From Ruminococcus flavefaciens (GTDB lineage Bacteria > Bacillota > Clostridia > Oscillospirales > Ruminococcaceae), in NCBI RefSeq assembly GCF_900119075.1, contig NZ_FPIP01000001.1, positions 124,001 through 188,000 on the forward strand: DNA of 64,000 bases. Reading direction: 5' to 3'. The number at the start of each line of letters is the position of its first letter. Position 1 is the stretch's first letter. Below the pieces are notes generated by a model that saw nothing but the letters and a program-made list of their open reading frames with translations, was not told where the DNA came from and did no database searches. This document shows positions 16,791 to 24,779 of this stretch, one piece after another. A program made the translations under genes and the position numbers.

Positions 16791-16827
16791 AATGGAACTT
16801 TTTGGCAGCAAAGGGTTCCATTTTTTT
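16791..16827 (+). terminator. Leader terminator III just before the ABC-F ribosome site
   Basis: AATGGAAC (16791-16798) pairs with GTTCCATT (16815-16822) and is followed by a T-run, only about 7 bases before the AAGGAG ribosome site. Reading into the gene must require bypass of this terminator. Confidence 0.75.
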
Positions 16828-16848
16828 GTTTCGGAAGGAGAGATGAAT

Positions 16849-18375
16849 ATGTCACAGATAAACGTAAACGGACTGACATTTTACTACGAGGGGAGCTTCG
16901 ATAATATCTTCGAGGACGTTTCCTTCTCAATAGATACCAACTGGAAGCTTGGCTTCATTGGGCGCAACGGCAAGGGCAAGACCACTTTCCTGAATCTGCT
17001 TCTCGGGAAGTACAGCTACCGCGGCAGCATTGACAGCTCCGTGAGATTCGAGTATTTCCCCTATGTGATAACCGAGGAGCAGGCAGAGCTTACGGCATCG
17101 GAGTTCATATGCGACATAAAGCCCGACTGCGAGGAATGGCGCGTCATCTGCGAGCTGTCACAGCTCCGCGAGAACGCAGACCTGCTGTATCGACCGTTCA
17201 AAACTCTCAGCCACGGCGAGAGGACTAAGGTACTGCTTGCGGTGCTGTTTTCGGGAGAGAACGACTTTCTTCTCATCGACGAGCCTACCAATCACCTCGA
17301 CGCAGAAGCAAGGGAGACTGTCAAGGAGTATCTTGCCTCGAAAAAGGGCTTCATACTGGTATCCCATGACCGTGACCTGCTGGACGCCTGCACTGACCAT
17401 GTGCTTGTGCTCAACCGCAGGAGCATTGAAGTCCAGAGCGGTAATTTCACCAGCTGGTGGGAGAACAAGCAAAAGCGCGACCAGTTCGCCATAGCCGAGA
17501 ACGAAAAGCACAAAAAGGAGATAAAAAAGCTCCGACAGGCGGCGAAAAGGACCTCGGAATGGGCTGACAAGAACGAGCGTACAAAGATAGGCTTTGATCC
17601 GATAAAGGAGCATGACAGATGTATCGACACAAGGGCGTTTATCGGCGCTAAAACCAAGAAAATGCAGAGCCGCGTAAAGCAGATGGAAAAGCGTATCGAC
17701 AGGGAAATAGAGGAAAAGGAGGGGCTTCTCAACGACCTTGAACGCACTGCCGAGCTGAAGCTCTCACAGCTTGCTCATCACAAAAATACTCTCATAAATA
17801 TCAGGGACTACAGCGTGAAATATCCAACTGCCGAGGAGCCTGTATTCACAGGGCTTGATTTGGAGGTGAAGCGCGGCGAGAGGATAGCTCTCCACGGCGG
17901 AAACGGCTGCGGAAAATCAACGCTGATACACAGCATACTTCAGAAGGCAGGCTGTGCAGACAGGGAAACAAATATAACCGAAAACGGCATATGCGAGACA
18001 GCCTCGGGACTTATTATATCCTATGTGGATCAGGACACATCGGGGCTCCGCGGCAGTATATCGGAATACTGCGATAGCCGCGGACTTGATCTCAGTATGT
18101 TCTGCACTATTCTCCGACAGCTTAACCTTGAACGGGCTCAGCTCGCAAAGAAAATAGAGGAGTTCTCCGAGGGGCAGAAAAAGAAGGTGCTCCTTGCGGC
18201 GAGTCTGCTGACTCCTGCTCATATCTATATCTGGGACGAGCCGCTGAATTACATCGACGTTTTCTCACGTATACAGCTTGAGGAGCTTCTTCTCAGCTAT
18301 GAGCCCACAATGCTTTTTGTGGAGCACGATGTGCGTTTCCGCGAGAAGATAGCTACGGCAGTAAAGGAAATGTGA
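16849..18375 (+). CDS. Lsa-type ABC-F ribosome-protection ATPase
   Basis: 508 residues, two ABC modules and no membrane segments. Module 1: Walker A GRNGKGKTT, signature LSHGERTK, Walker B FLLIDEPTNHLD. Module 2: GGNGCGKST, FSEGQKKK, IYIWDEPLNYID. Linker between them is highly charged. N-terminal DTNWKLGFIGRNGKGKTT resembles Lsa family members, which displace lincosamides, pleuromutilins and streptogramin A from ribosomes (family knowledge). Resistance itself is inferred. Start ATG 16849 has AAGGAG 8 bases upstream. Expression appears controlled by the 16592-16827 leader. Confidence 0.9.
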   Translation: MSQINVNGLTFYYEGSFDNIFEDVSFSIDTNWKLGFIGRNGKGKTTFLNLLLGKYSYRGSIDSSVRFEYFPYVITEEQAELTASEFICDIKPDCEEWRVICELSQLRENADLLYRPFKTLSHGERTKVLLAVLFSGENDFLLIDEPTNHLDAEARETVKEYLASKKGFILVSHDRDLLDACTDHVLVLNRRSIEVQSGNFTSWWENKQKRDQFAIAENEKHKKEIKKLRQAAKRTSEWADKNERTKIGFDPIKEHDRCIDTRAFIGAKTKKMQSRVKQMEKRIDREIEEKEGLLNDLERTAELKLSQLAHHKNTLINIRDYSVKYPTAEEPVFTGLDLEVKRGERIALHGGNGCGKSTLIHSILQKAGCADRETNITENGICETASGLIISYVDQDTSGLRGSISEYCDSRGLDLSMFCTILRQLNLERAQLAKKIEEFSEGQKKKVLLAASLLTPAHIYIWDEPLNYIDVFSRIQLEELLLSYEPTMLFVEHDVRFREKIATAVKEM

Positions 18376-18382
18376 ATCTATT

Positions 18383-18420
18383 CGGAGTTTCTCGTAAATT
18401 CGGGAAACTCCGACGTTTTT
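18383..18420 (+). terminator. Terminator of ABC-F gene
   Basis: CGGAGTTTC / GAAACTCCG, 12-base loop, followed by ACGTTTTTT. Confidence 0.85.
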
Positions 18421-18425
18421 TCGCC

Positions 18426-18454
18426 TTGACAATCTATGGAAAAAATGTTATATT
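18426..18454 (+). promoter_or_regulatory. tRNA-Gly promoter
   Basis: TTGACA, 17-base spacer, TATATT; 12 bases later the tRNA begins. Confidence 0.85.
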
Positions 18455-18466
18455 GATTACAGATTT

Positions 18467-18538
18467 GCAGATATAGTATAGTGGTCATTACTTCAGTTTC
18501 CCAAACTGATGAGGCGGGTTCGATTCCCGTTATCTGCT
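18467..18538 (+). tRNA. tRNA-Gly (anticodon CCC)
   Basis: Acceptor GCAGATA/TATCTGC, anticodon stem TCAGT/ACTGA with loop TTCCCAA (anticodon CCC), T arm GCGGG-TTCGATT-CCCGT, discriminator T. 72 nt; CCA is not encoded. Has its own strong promoter and terminator, so it is a single-tRNA unit. Confidence 0.93.
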
Positions 18539-18560
18539 TGCGCAGAGCCTGCTTCTGTGA

Positions 18561-18593
18561 AAAACGACCTCAGCAATGCTGAGGTCGTTTTTT
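18561..18593 (+). terminator. Terminator after tRNA-Gly, probably bidirectional
   Basis: CGACCTCAGC / GCTGAGGTCG with AAT loop, TTTTTT on the plus side and A-run on the other; its end abuts the stop of the minus-strand hydrolase gene at 18592. Confidence 0.9.
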
Positions 18594-19107
18594 ATATGTA
18601 TTCAACTCCGTTTTTAGTCAGCTTTTCGTGTTGCTTTGCCTGTTTTTCAGCCTTATAGCGGCAGCCTGTACAGCTTTTCAGCAGGTAAGTCCTTACCCCT
18701 GCCTTGACAGTTCCGAGAGCGGTAGCTCCCACACAGCCGCACTCGTCAAGACCGCATACAACGACCTCGTCGTAGCCCTGAGAATTGAAGAATTCACGGA
18801 ATTTCTTAGCAGTAAATGCGTTGGGGAGATTCTTGTCGAAGCACAAGTCTGAGACAACATCGAGACCGCCGTAAAGCTTCGCGCCCTCAGTATTTGCAAT
18901 TGAAAAGCCTATTATCCAGCGGTTTGTGATGATATTGGGGAATATCTGGGAGATATAGATTATATCCCAGCCCTTGTCCTTATAGCTGTGTATAGCCTTG
19001 TTCACATTGCCCACAAGTTCGGCAGTATCATAGCTGAACATGGGCTTTCTCTGCTCCCACAGGTAGTCGTTCTGCATATCAACGACAATAAGCGCCTTTT
19101 TGCTCAT
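18592..19107 (-). CDS. Isochorismatase-family cysteine hydrolase
   Basis: 171 residues of the isochorismatase-like fold. Asp in IVVDMQNDYLW (residue 10), Lys near FTAKKFREF, and Cys in VVCGLDECGCVGATALG form the expected Asp-Lys-Cys triad. Sequence fits neither classical nicotinamidase nor entB closely; many relatives are amidases of unknown substrate. It follows the TetR gene by 10 bases and both read from one promoter, so the regulator probably controls it. The C-terminus is Cys- and Lys-rich (SCTGCRYKAEKQ), unusual for the fold. Confidence 0.85.
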   Translation of the reverse strand: MSKKALIVVDMQNDYLWEQRKPMFSYDTAELVGNVNKAIHSYKDKGWDIIYISQIFPNIITNRWIIGFSIANTEGAKLYGGLDVVSDLCFDKNLPNAFTAKKFREFFNSQGYDEVVVCGLDECGCVGATALGTVKAGVRTYLLKSCTGCRYKAEKQAKQHEKLTKNGVEYI

Positions 19108-19117
19108 AATTATCCTC

Positions 19118-19690
19118 CTAAATCAGAAAACGTGAAATATTATCGGTAACGAATCGGCGGAGCTGTACTTCGTCGGCAAGGTCAATACCTGCATTCTGTT
19201 TCAGCTCCCCGTATTTGAGAAATGCAAGCTCATTCAGACTGGTGAGCTGAAATGTGAGCAGTCTGCATTCCTCTTCGGATTTGTTGCCACCGTAATGCGC
19301 CATGACAAATGGCAGACTTTCCATGCCCGTTTTTAAATCGCGCTCCAGCAGTATATAACGAGTTACAGCCTTTGCAATGCCAATATTTTTCAGCATGAGA
19401 GACATCATAAAAACATGGAGCTCTATCAGCTTATCCTTTGGGGAAAGCTCCGAAGCCATGACCTCTCCGAACCGTGTGTCTGCGGCTGTAGCCTTGCTTA
19501 TAAGCCGTGAGAATACCTCAGCAAGGAGCTTTTCCCGTGAGCCGAAGCAGTAGTTTATCATGGCAAGGTTTACTCCTGCGGCTTCGGTGATAGCCCGTGA
19601 AGTTACCTCGGCAGGATCATCGCAGTCCGTCATCAGCTTTTCCGCCGCTTCAAGAAGCTGTTTTTTTGTTCGTTCTATATCCCGTTTCAT
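19118..19690 (-). CDS. TetR-family transcriptional regulator
   Basis: 190 residues. N-terminal helix-turn-helix (about 10-55): TSRAITEAAGVNLAMINYCFGSREKLLAEVFSR segment read in parts shows the family YYHFxxKexL pattern as INYCFGSREKLL. The remaining helical domain is a ligand/dimer region without recognisable specificity. Transcribed from 19726-19753, where a perfect palindrome sits immediately downstream of the -10, so autorepression is likely (inference). Confidence 0.88.
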   Translation of the reverse strand: MKRDIERTKKQLLEAAEKLMTDCDDPAEVTSRAITEAAGVNLAMINYCFGSREKLLAEVFSRLISKATAADTRFGEVMASELSPKDKLIELHVFMMSLMLKNIGIAKAVTRYILLERDLKTGMESLPFVMAHYGGNKSEEECRLLTFQLTSLNELAFLKYGELKQNAGIDLADEVQLRRFVTDNISRFLI

Positions 19691-19704
19691 GGTTTTGTCC
19701 TTTC

Positions 19705-19724
19705 TAATTAAACACGTTTAATTA
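19705..19724. promoter_or_regulatory. Operator palindrome of the TetR regulator
   Basis: TAATTAAAC-AC-GTTTAATTA: perfect 9-bp inverted repeat with a 2-base spacer placed between the -10 box and the start codon. Confidence 0.75.
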
Positions 19725-19725
19725 T

Positions 19726-19753
19726 ATTATACACGAAATTTCTGTTTTGTCAA
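19726..19753 (-). promoter_or_regulatory. Promoter of tetR-hydrolase operon
   Basis: Minus strand TTGACA, 16-base spacer, TATAAT, immediately next to the operator palindrome. Confidence 0.85.
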
Positions 19754-19759
19754 GTATAA

Positions 19760-19793
19760 AATAAAACAGGAGCAGTTTAAACTGCTCCTGTGG
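19760..19793 (-). terminator. Terminator of CotH-dockerin gene
   Basis: Perfect 24-base palindrome CAGGAGCAGTTT-AAACTGCTCCTG (19767-19790), followed on the minus strand by TTTTATTTTAT. Confidence 0.9.
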
Positions 19794-19795
19794 TC

Positions 19796-22519
19796 TTATC
19801 TTCTTGGTCTTTCGCCGCCCTGAGGTCTTTCAGGCTGCTGCGGCTGATTTGGTTCCTTAGGCTGGTCTTGGTTCTGTGGCTGGTCATTATTCTGCGGCTG
19901 TTCTGTGGTCTGCTGTGTATCGGTGTCTCTCATGCTGAGCAGAAGCTCTCTGCGCATTGCCACAAGGTCGAATACGTCGATAACGCCGTCCTCGCAGAGG
20001 TCGCCTGCCTTCCAGTTGACAAGCTCGGTATTCCTGTCGGCGCTGAGCCACTTTTGCAGCATAACGATATCGGCAACGTTGAAGTCTCCGTCGGCGTTTA
20101 CGTCGCCGATGATAACATCGTTTTCGTAGACAGCTCTTACAACAGCGTTGGATTGGAGCTGTATCTTTATAGATGATGAAGTCTCGCTGCCCTCAACTAT
20201 TTTAGCTCCGCTTATGCTCCAACGTGAGAACTGAGCCTCCTCGCTTGGAGAAACGCTGAGGTCGATAGTGTAATCGCCGTGGTATTTGCCGCTCCACTTG
20301 GAGACTGCGCCAAGGTCAAGGGTGTTCAGCCTGATACTGCCCTTTGAAGCGTTGTTGTTGACTGTAAGGCTGTAGGCGTTTGAGCTGAGCTTTGCAGCCT
20401 GTCTCGTTGTGCTCTCTGCGTACTGGAAGCGCTGAGCATAGAAATTTATTATGGTCTGATAAGCGCTTTCAAGCTGTCTTTCGCCGCCCGAGCTGCGTGA
20501 ATTGAAACGGGCAAAGCTGTCTGTTATCTGCTGCTTGTAGTTGTTCAGATAGCTCTCAGCCACGGACTTTGTTTTGTCAGTGGTGAAGTTATTATTTGCG
20601 ATATCCATGAATGTTCTGGAATACTGCAAACGGAAATTGTCGTTTTCAAGAAGCTTTATGAACATCTGAGCGAATTCGCCGTCTTCACGGAGCTCCTTGA
20701 GACGTCTGTAGCAGTCTGCATTTGCGGACTTGTCGTAGCTTCCGTAGAGTCCCTGACCTGATTCTGTATCGTAGAGGATAGGTCTCCACTTGCCGTCTGC
20801 GTAGGGATTTTCCTCGTCAATAGCGTCGGAGCGCCACATTGAGATGTTTCTTTGCGGCCAGTCTGCGTTGCACCAGTATATCTGAGCTGCCATGTAGTCC
20901 ATATAGCTCTGTATATCAACTTTCTGGCAGAACTGCTCATAGCTTACTGTGCCGTTTATAATGCCGTTCTGGAGCTGTAGCCAGTCCTGAAGATCCTGCT
21001 CTGTGCCCTCGTCCAGCTCGCCGTTTTTGACGATAGCCACGTCGCTCTTCTTGATGCCGTAATGCTCGTTGATATAGCGCTTGTCTATCTTTTCCATGAG
21101 CTGATAGATTCCCCAGTATTCGCCGTCGAGGAATACCACGCACTCTGTAGTTGCCTGATATGCGAAGTTTCTGTCGGTGATAAGGCTCTGGTTTATGCTG
21201 TCGCGGAAGAACGCAGTGCCGTTGTCGTTGCCGCCGTTTCTGAGAACAACGCCCTCGTACTTCTTGATAGACTTGCCGTTCTTGGCTTTTGTTGCCTTGC
21301 CGTCGAAGAAGTCGTACTCAAATTCGGGCATTCCGTAATCCTTGCGTGTATAGATGTTGAAGCTCTTCTGTGCAAGGCTTCGTGAGTAGTTGCCCTTGAT
21401 ACGGATACCTACCTCCTGTTCGACAACCTTTTCACCGTTGTCAAAGAGGGTGAAGCTTGCGGGGCGCTCCCACTCTCTGCCGCGCATTGAGTAGTTTGCG
21501 ATGAGGTTCCATGGCTGAACATTTCTGCCTGCGCCTGTGTTTTCGGTCTCGTAAGCCTTGCCGAGACAGTATATTCCTGTTTCGTAATCGAAAAGATTAT
21601 CGGGATCGGTAACAAGGGATACTACCTTCATTTTCGGGTAATAGCCGGAATTTGTAGTGCCGATGAAGTATGTCTTTGTAACGGGCTCGCTTATGCGTCC
21701 CTCGCTGTCAACTGATACAGCGCGGATAACGGCAGCCTTGTCCACGTTTTCACGGGGCTTTTCAACGCCGTTTGGAGCTATATCTGTTCGTGCGCTGAGA
21801 CGGTTCGCGGTATCAGACATATCCTTGACAGTTATGGGAGCTTCGTATTTTTCGGATTCGGTAGTTGGATCGCTGCCGTCCATTGTATAGTAAATGGTGC
21901 ATCCCTCATCGGCTGTCAGCGTAAGAGCGAAGCTGCTGTCGTAGAAGCCGCTGTCCTTGGAGAAAGCAGGCTGATGAACTGCCGCAGAGCCCTCGGGAGC
22001 TGCGTTTTCCTTTTCGGGAGTAGAGCTGAGCTCATAGAATTCGCCGCTTCCGTCGGGGTACTGACCGTAGGAGGTGTCAGCTGCCAGAGCGCCGAATGTG
22101 AGAGTCTGAGCTGTATTGCCCTGCTTGTCGGTAAGCGTGAGAGTTTCGCCTGTGGACGAAAGTCCGAATGGAACTATCTTAGTGTCGTTTGCGCCTGCAT
22201 TGCTGTCGCAGAAAACAATTAGTCTGCCCTTTGCAGGAACTTTTGTGCCGTCGGGAAATGTGTAACGGTAGGGCTCAGCCTCCTTGTCGGAGAAGCCCCA
22301 GCCAGAGATGTCAGCTTCCTGACTGTCGCTGTTGTACAGCTCTATCCAGTCGTAGAGATTTCCGTCTGCTGCCTTGTAAGTGCTGTTCTTGGAGCAGACT
22401 TCGTTTACAGTCACTTTGCTTGTGTTTTCGGCATTAGCCGGCAGATAGGCTGCTGACTGCATAACAAGTCCCAGACATAAAATGCCTGCTGCCGCTTTGC
22501 CCATAGAAATTTTTTTCAT
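19796..22519 (-). CDS. Secreted CotH-domain protein with lamin-tail domain and dockerin
   Basis: 907 residues. Signal peptide 1-31; lamin-tail-like domain about 35-170 (VTVNEVCSKNS, DWIELYNSDS, DISGWGFSD); beta-sandwich of chitobiase type about 185-230 (YYTMDGSDPTTESE); CotH spore-coat-kinase-like core about 290-640 (GIRIKGNYSR, GGNDNGTAFFRDSINQS); dockerin about 808-865 (GDVNADGDFNVADIVML, GDLCEDGVIDVFDLVAM); then a Gln/Pro/Asn-rich tail ending in RPRR. CotH proteins with dockerins are known from R. flavefaciens cellulosomes; their role there is unclear. GGAGG precedes ATG. Confidence 0.9.
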   Translation of the reverse strand: MKKISMGKAAAGILCLGLVMQSAAYLPANAENTSKVTVNEVCSKNSTYKAADGNLYDWIELYNSDSQEADISGWGFSDKEAEPYRYTFPDGTKVPAKGRLIVFCDSNAGANDTKIVPFGLSSTGETLTLTDKQGNTAQTLTFGALAADTSYGQYPDGSGEFYELSSTPEKENAAPEGSAAVHQPAFSKDSGFYDSSFALTLTADEGCTIYYTMDGSDPTTESEKYEAPITVKDMSDTANRLSARTDIAPNGVEKPRENVDKAAVIRAVSVDSEGRISEPVTKTYFIGTTNSGYYPKMKVVSLVTDPDNLFDYETGIYCLGKAYETENTGAGRNVQPWNLIANYSMRGREWERPASFTLFDNGEKVVEQEVGIRIKGNYSRSLAQKSFNIYTRKDYGMPEFEYDFFDGKATKAKNGKSIKKYEGVVLRNGGNDNGTAFFRDSINQSLITDRNFAYQATTECVVFLDGEYWGIYQLMEKIDKRYINEHYGIKKSDVAIVKNGELDEGTEQDLQDWLQLQNGIINGTVSYEQFCQKVDIQSYMDYMAAQIYWCNADWPQRNISMWRSDAIDEENPYADGKWRPILYDTESGQGLYGSYDKSANADCYRRLKELREDGEFAQMFIKLLENDNFRLQYSRTFMDIANNNFTTDKTKSVAESYLNNYKQQITDSFARFNSRSSGGERQLESAYQTIINFYAQRFQYAESTTRQAAKLSSNAYSLTVNNNASKGSIRLNTLDLGAVSKWSGKYHGDYTIDLSVSPSEEAQFSRWSISGAKIVEGSETSSSIKIQLQSNAVVRAVYENDVIIGDVNADGDFNVADIVMLQKWLSADRNTELVNWKAGDLCEDGVIDVFDLVAMRRELLLSMRDTDTQQTTEQPQNNDQPQNQDQPKEPNQPQQPERPQGGERPRR

Positions 22520-22648
22520 GTTTTCCTCCTGTTTTTTTTTCAGTGCTTTTTTCTCAAAAAAATAATGTGCTTATTATCTTATGAGCACAGGTATGGATTT
22601 TTATATCTTTTATCTTTTTGTAAGTATTTACGGTATCTTTTTTTTATT

Positions 22649-22677
22649 ATTATAGCACGATAGCAACAGCTTGTCTA
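22649..22677 (-). promoter_or_regulatory. Promoter of CotH-dockerin gene
   Basis: Minus strand TAGACA, 17-base spacer, TATAAT. Confidence 0.65.
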
Positions 22678-22753
22678 CTCAAATATTACGGTTTTTGTTC
22701 AAAAAATGCGGATTATGAAAGATAAGTCGGCGATGAACGCTTTAAATATAATA

Positions 22754-22780
22754 AAACCCCTCTGTAGTATACGGAGGGGT
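22754..22780 (-). terminator. Terminator of EAL gene
   Basis: Minus strand CCCCTC, 11-base loop, GAGGGG then TTTTATTATAT. Confidence 0.85.
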
Positions 22781-22840
22781 GAGATATTTTTCGGGGCTTT
22801 TTCAAATAAATTTCAAAAAGCATTCTGCTGATATATGCGT

Positions 22841-24031
22841 TTATTCGTCGGGCAGATTTTCACAGAGGGTGATAGCGATAACGTCCTCCGAGTAGCTGCT
22901 CTTTACGAAGTAATCCGTAGTCTCTACCTTGCGGTATACGCCGTCGTCGCCAAGCTGTCTTGTGACAAGACGTATCTCCTGTGCCCCCTCGCTGTGCCTT
23001 GCGATGAGGTTTTTACGGTCAAAGGTGGTGGCGAAGGCTTCTCTGTCGTCGGGGTGCATACTGCTTGTACCGTGAACTATCAGCTCATCGAAAATGCCTG
23101 TTGACGGGCATGAGGTAGTGGTAAAGTTCTGATAAGCCATCATATAGAAAGTATTTCTGGTGAGATTTGTGAAAATAACAAGGGGATAGCGGCGGAAAAC
23201 AGCTTCAAGGAGCAGATTTACCGCACTTGCAGGGCTCTGGAGCTGTAATATGTCTGTAGGCTCCTCCACTGCCTTGTGGACCATGCACAGAGAGAGGTAA
23301 TCCTCCTCGGGCATCGGCTTTGCGAAGAGATAGCCCTGTATCCTGTTGCAGTCGCAGGTCCTGAGAAATCCGAGCTGTTCTTTGGTCTCTACGCCCTCGG
23401 CAACAGTTTTCATGTGAAGTCTGTGGGCAAAGTTGAATATGCTTTCAAGAACTATGCGCTCCTTTTCGTCCTCGCAGTTGTGGCTCAGGAGAGATTTGTC
23501 TATTTTCAGGACATCGGCAGGGATATCCTTGACGAACTGAAGTGACGAAAGACCGCTTCCGAAGTCGTCTATAGCTACGGTAAAGCCTGCGTTTCTGATA
23601 GAAACTATCCAGTCAAGGATACGTTCCTCCTCGCCGACCATAGCGGACTCAGTTATCTCCACCTCGATAAGAGAGTGGGGGAGTTCGTATTTATCTACAA
23701 GAGCAGTGAGTCTCTCGGCGAAGTTATCCTCCTGAATATGTTTCCTCGAAAAATTGATAGATATCGGGAACTGGGGCATCATATTCTGTTTTTCGAGAGT
23801 TTTGCAGACAAGCTCTGTGACGTACCAGTCTATATCCATGATAAGGTCGGATTCCTCTGCAACAGGAATGAAGAAAAACGGCGAAATTACCGTACCGTCG
23901 GGCTTTATCCAGCGTACAAGAGCTTCAGCGCTTTTGAGCTGGCTGGTCAGTGCGTCGTACTGAGGCTGATAGTAGGTTGTAAGCTCGTTATTTTGCAAAG
24001 CGGCTCTTATTTCATCTGCTGAGTATTTCAT
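22841..24031 (-). CDS. EAL-domain cyclic-di-GMP phosphodiesterase
   Basis: 396 residues, cytosolic. EAL domain about 10-250 with all usual active-site motifs: AEALVRW (EAL at 36-38), NFSRKH, EITESAM, IDDFGSGLSSL, LKIDKSLL, KTVAEGVET and QGYLFAKPM. It should hydrolyse c-di-GMP to pGpG (family knowledge). The C-terminal 130 residues form a second domain of PAS-like appearance (YPLVIFTNLTRNTFYMMAYQ) that may sense a signal. Single-gene unit with its own terminator. A second, degenerate EAL gene lies divergently at 24780. Confidence 0.93.
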   Translation of the reverse strand: MKYSADEIRAALQNNELTTYYQPQYDALTSQLKSAEALVRWIKPDGTVISPFFFIPVAEESDLIMDIDWYVTELVCKTLEKQNMMPQFPISINFSRKHIQEDNFAERLTALVDKYELPHSLIEVEITESAMVGEEERILDWIVSIRNAGFTVAIDDFGSGLSSLQFVKDIPADVLKIDKSLLSHNCEDEKERIVLESIFNFAHRLHMKTVAEGVETKEQLGFLRTCDCNRIQGYLFAKPMPEEDYLSLCMVHKAVEEPTDILQLQSPASAVNLLLEAVFRRYPLVIFTNLTRNTFYMMAYQNFTTTSCPSTGIFDELIVHGTSSMHPDDREAFATTFDRKNLIARHSEGAQEIRLVTRQLGDDGVYRKVETTDYFVKSSYSEDVIAITLCENLPDE

Positions 24032-24375
24032 AGAAATTCCGTCCTTTCATAATGCGTTATGACTGTCTCATAATGTTATATTGCCTGCTTTTTCCCCTTT
24101 GTGCAGGCATATATCCCTTAAAAATAATATTCTGTATCATATTATATCACAAATTTGCATATATTTCAATAGATGAAAAGTAAATTTTTATTCAAAATGT
24201 GTAATCACGATAATAAAAAAACAGTTTTGGCTTATTGTTTTTTTAAATTGGTCATAAAAAAGATAATAAATATACCTTGAGTAATTATAAATTGCCTTTT
24301 ATTTGCAATAATAATTGCTTCATTTGTATATAATGTCGAAAAGTTTTGCTATAATGTGAATATTAGAGAAAAATA

Positions 24376-24404
24376 TTGACAGTAAAGCATAAATGGTATA
24401 TAAT
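24376..24404 (+). promoter_or_regulatory. Promoter of candidate small RNA
   Basis: TTGACA, 17-base spacer, TATAAT; near-consensus sigma-A promoter with no gene before the terminator at 24584-24617. Confidence 0.85.
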
Positions 24405-24410
24405 GTAATT

Positions 24411-24617
24411 GTAAACAAAAGGTATAAAGAAGTTGCATAGTGTGCGAATGAATTCTCATTTTTTACTCCTCCATAACAGTTTTTAGAAGCCTTTCGATAT
24501 GCTTTGCTCCTGACGGGTGTGAACTCGGCAGGACTAATTAAAAAAGTTTTCATCAATGGCTCATAAAAACCTCTTTAACATGGCGTCCCCCTCTTGTAGC
24601 GAGAGGGGGACGTTTTT
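24411..24617 (+). ncRNA. Candidate independent small RNA of about 207 nt
   Basis: Bounded by the promoter at 24376-24404 and a strong terminator (CGTCCCCCTC / GAGGGGGACG then TTTTT, 24584-24617). Internal hairpins: TCCTG-CGGGT-GTGA-ACTCG-CAGGA near 24508-24534 with a GNRA loop, and AATGA/TCATT near 24447-24460. AAAGAAGTT (24426-24434) can nearly pair with AACCTCTTT before the terminator. Size and closed form would suit a 6S-like RNA, but I cannot confirm any family. The downstream EAL-like gene has a separate promoter, so this is not simply its leader. Confidence 0.6.
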
Positions 24618-24706
24618 CCATTAAAACATTTCACTGCAATTTTTCGCTGTTATAACGGTTTTCGTTAAAAAACACCGCATTTTTGTTATAATTAATAGTT
24701 ATTTCA

Positions 24707-24735
24707 TTGACATTGCGCAGTAAATATGGTATAAT
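24707..24735 (+). promoter_or_regulatory. Promoter of the EAL-like / signal peptidase / AAA operon
   Basis: TTGACA, 17-base spacer, TATAAT, 45 bases before ATG 24780. Other parts of the 24032-24375 gap are A/T-rich and show no gene. Confidence 0.85.
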
Positions 24736-24779
24736 AAAACAAATATAAAATATATATAATGTAGAAAGAAGGCGGTAAT

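Larger units (their letters stand above)
22520..22840. other. Gap between CotH and EAL genes
   Basis: Contains the CotH promoter at 22649-22677 and the EAL terminator at 22754-22780. The CotH leader is about 130 nt, A/T-rich, with a GTGCT/AGCAC hairpin near 22565-22590. No gene seen. Confidence 0.6.

Noticed and set aside
24320-24556. 78-codon minus-strand frame in the gap before the EAL-like gene
   Set aside because: Covered by the strong plus-strand promoter and candidate RNA; no ribosome site or domain.
24584-24617. Terminator read as part of a c-di-GMP riboswitch controlling the EAL-like gene
   Set aside because: No GEMM-I or GEMM-II core motif is visible upstream and the gene has its own promoter after the terminator.
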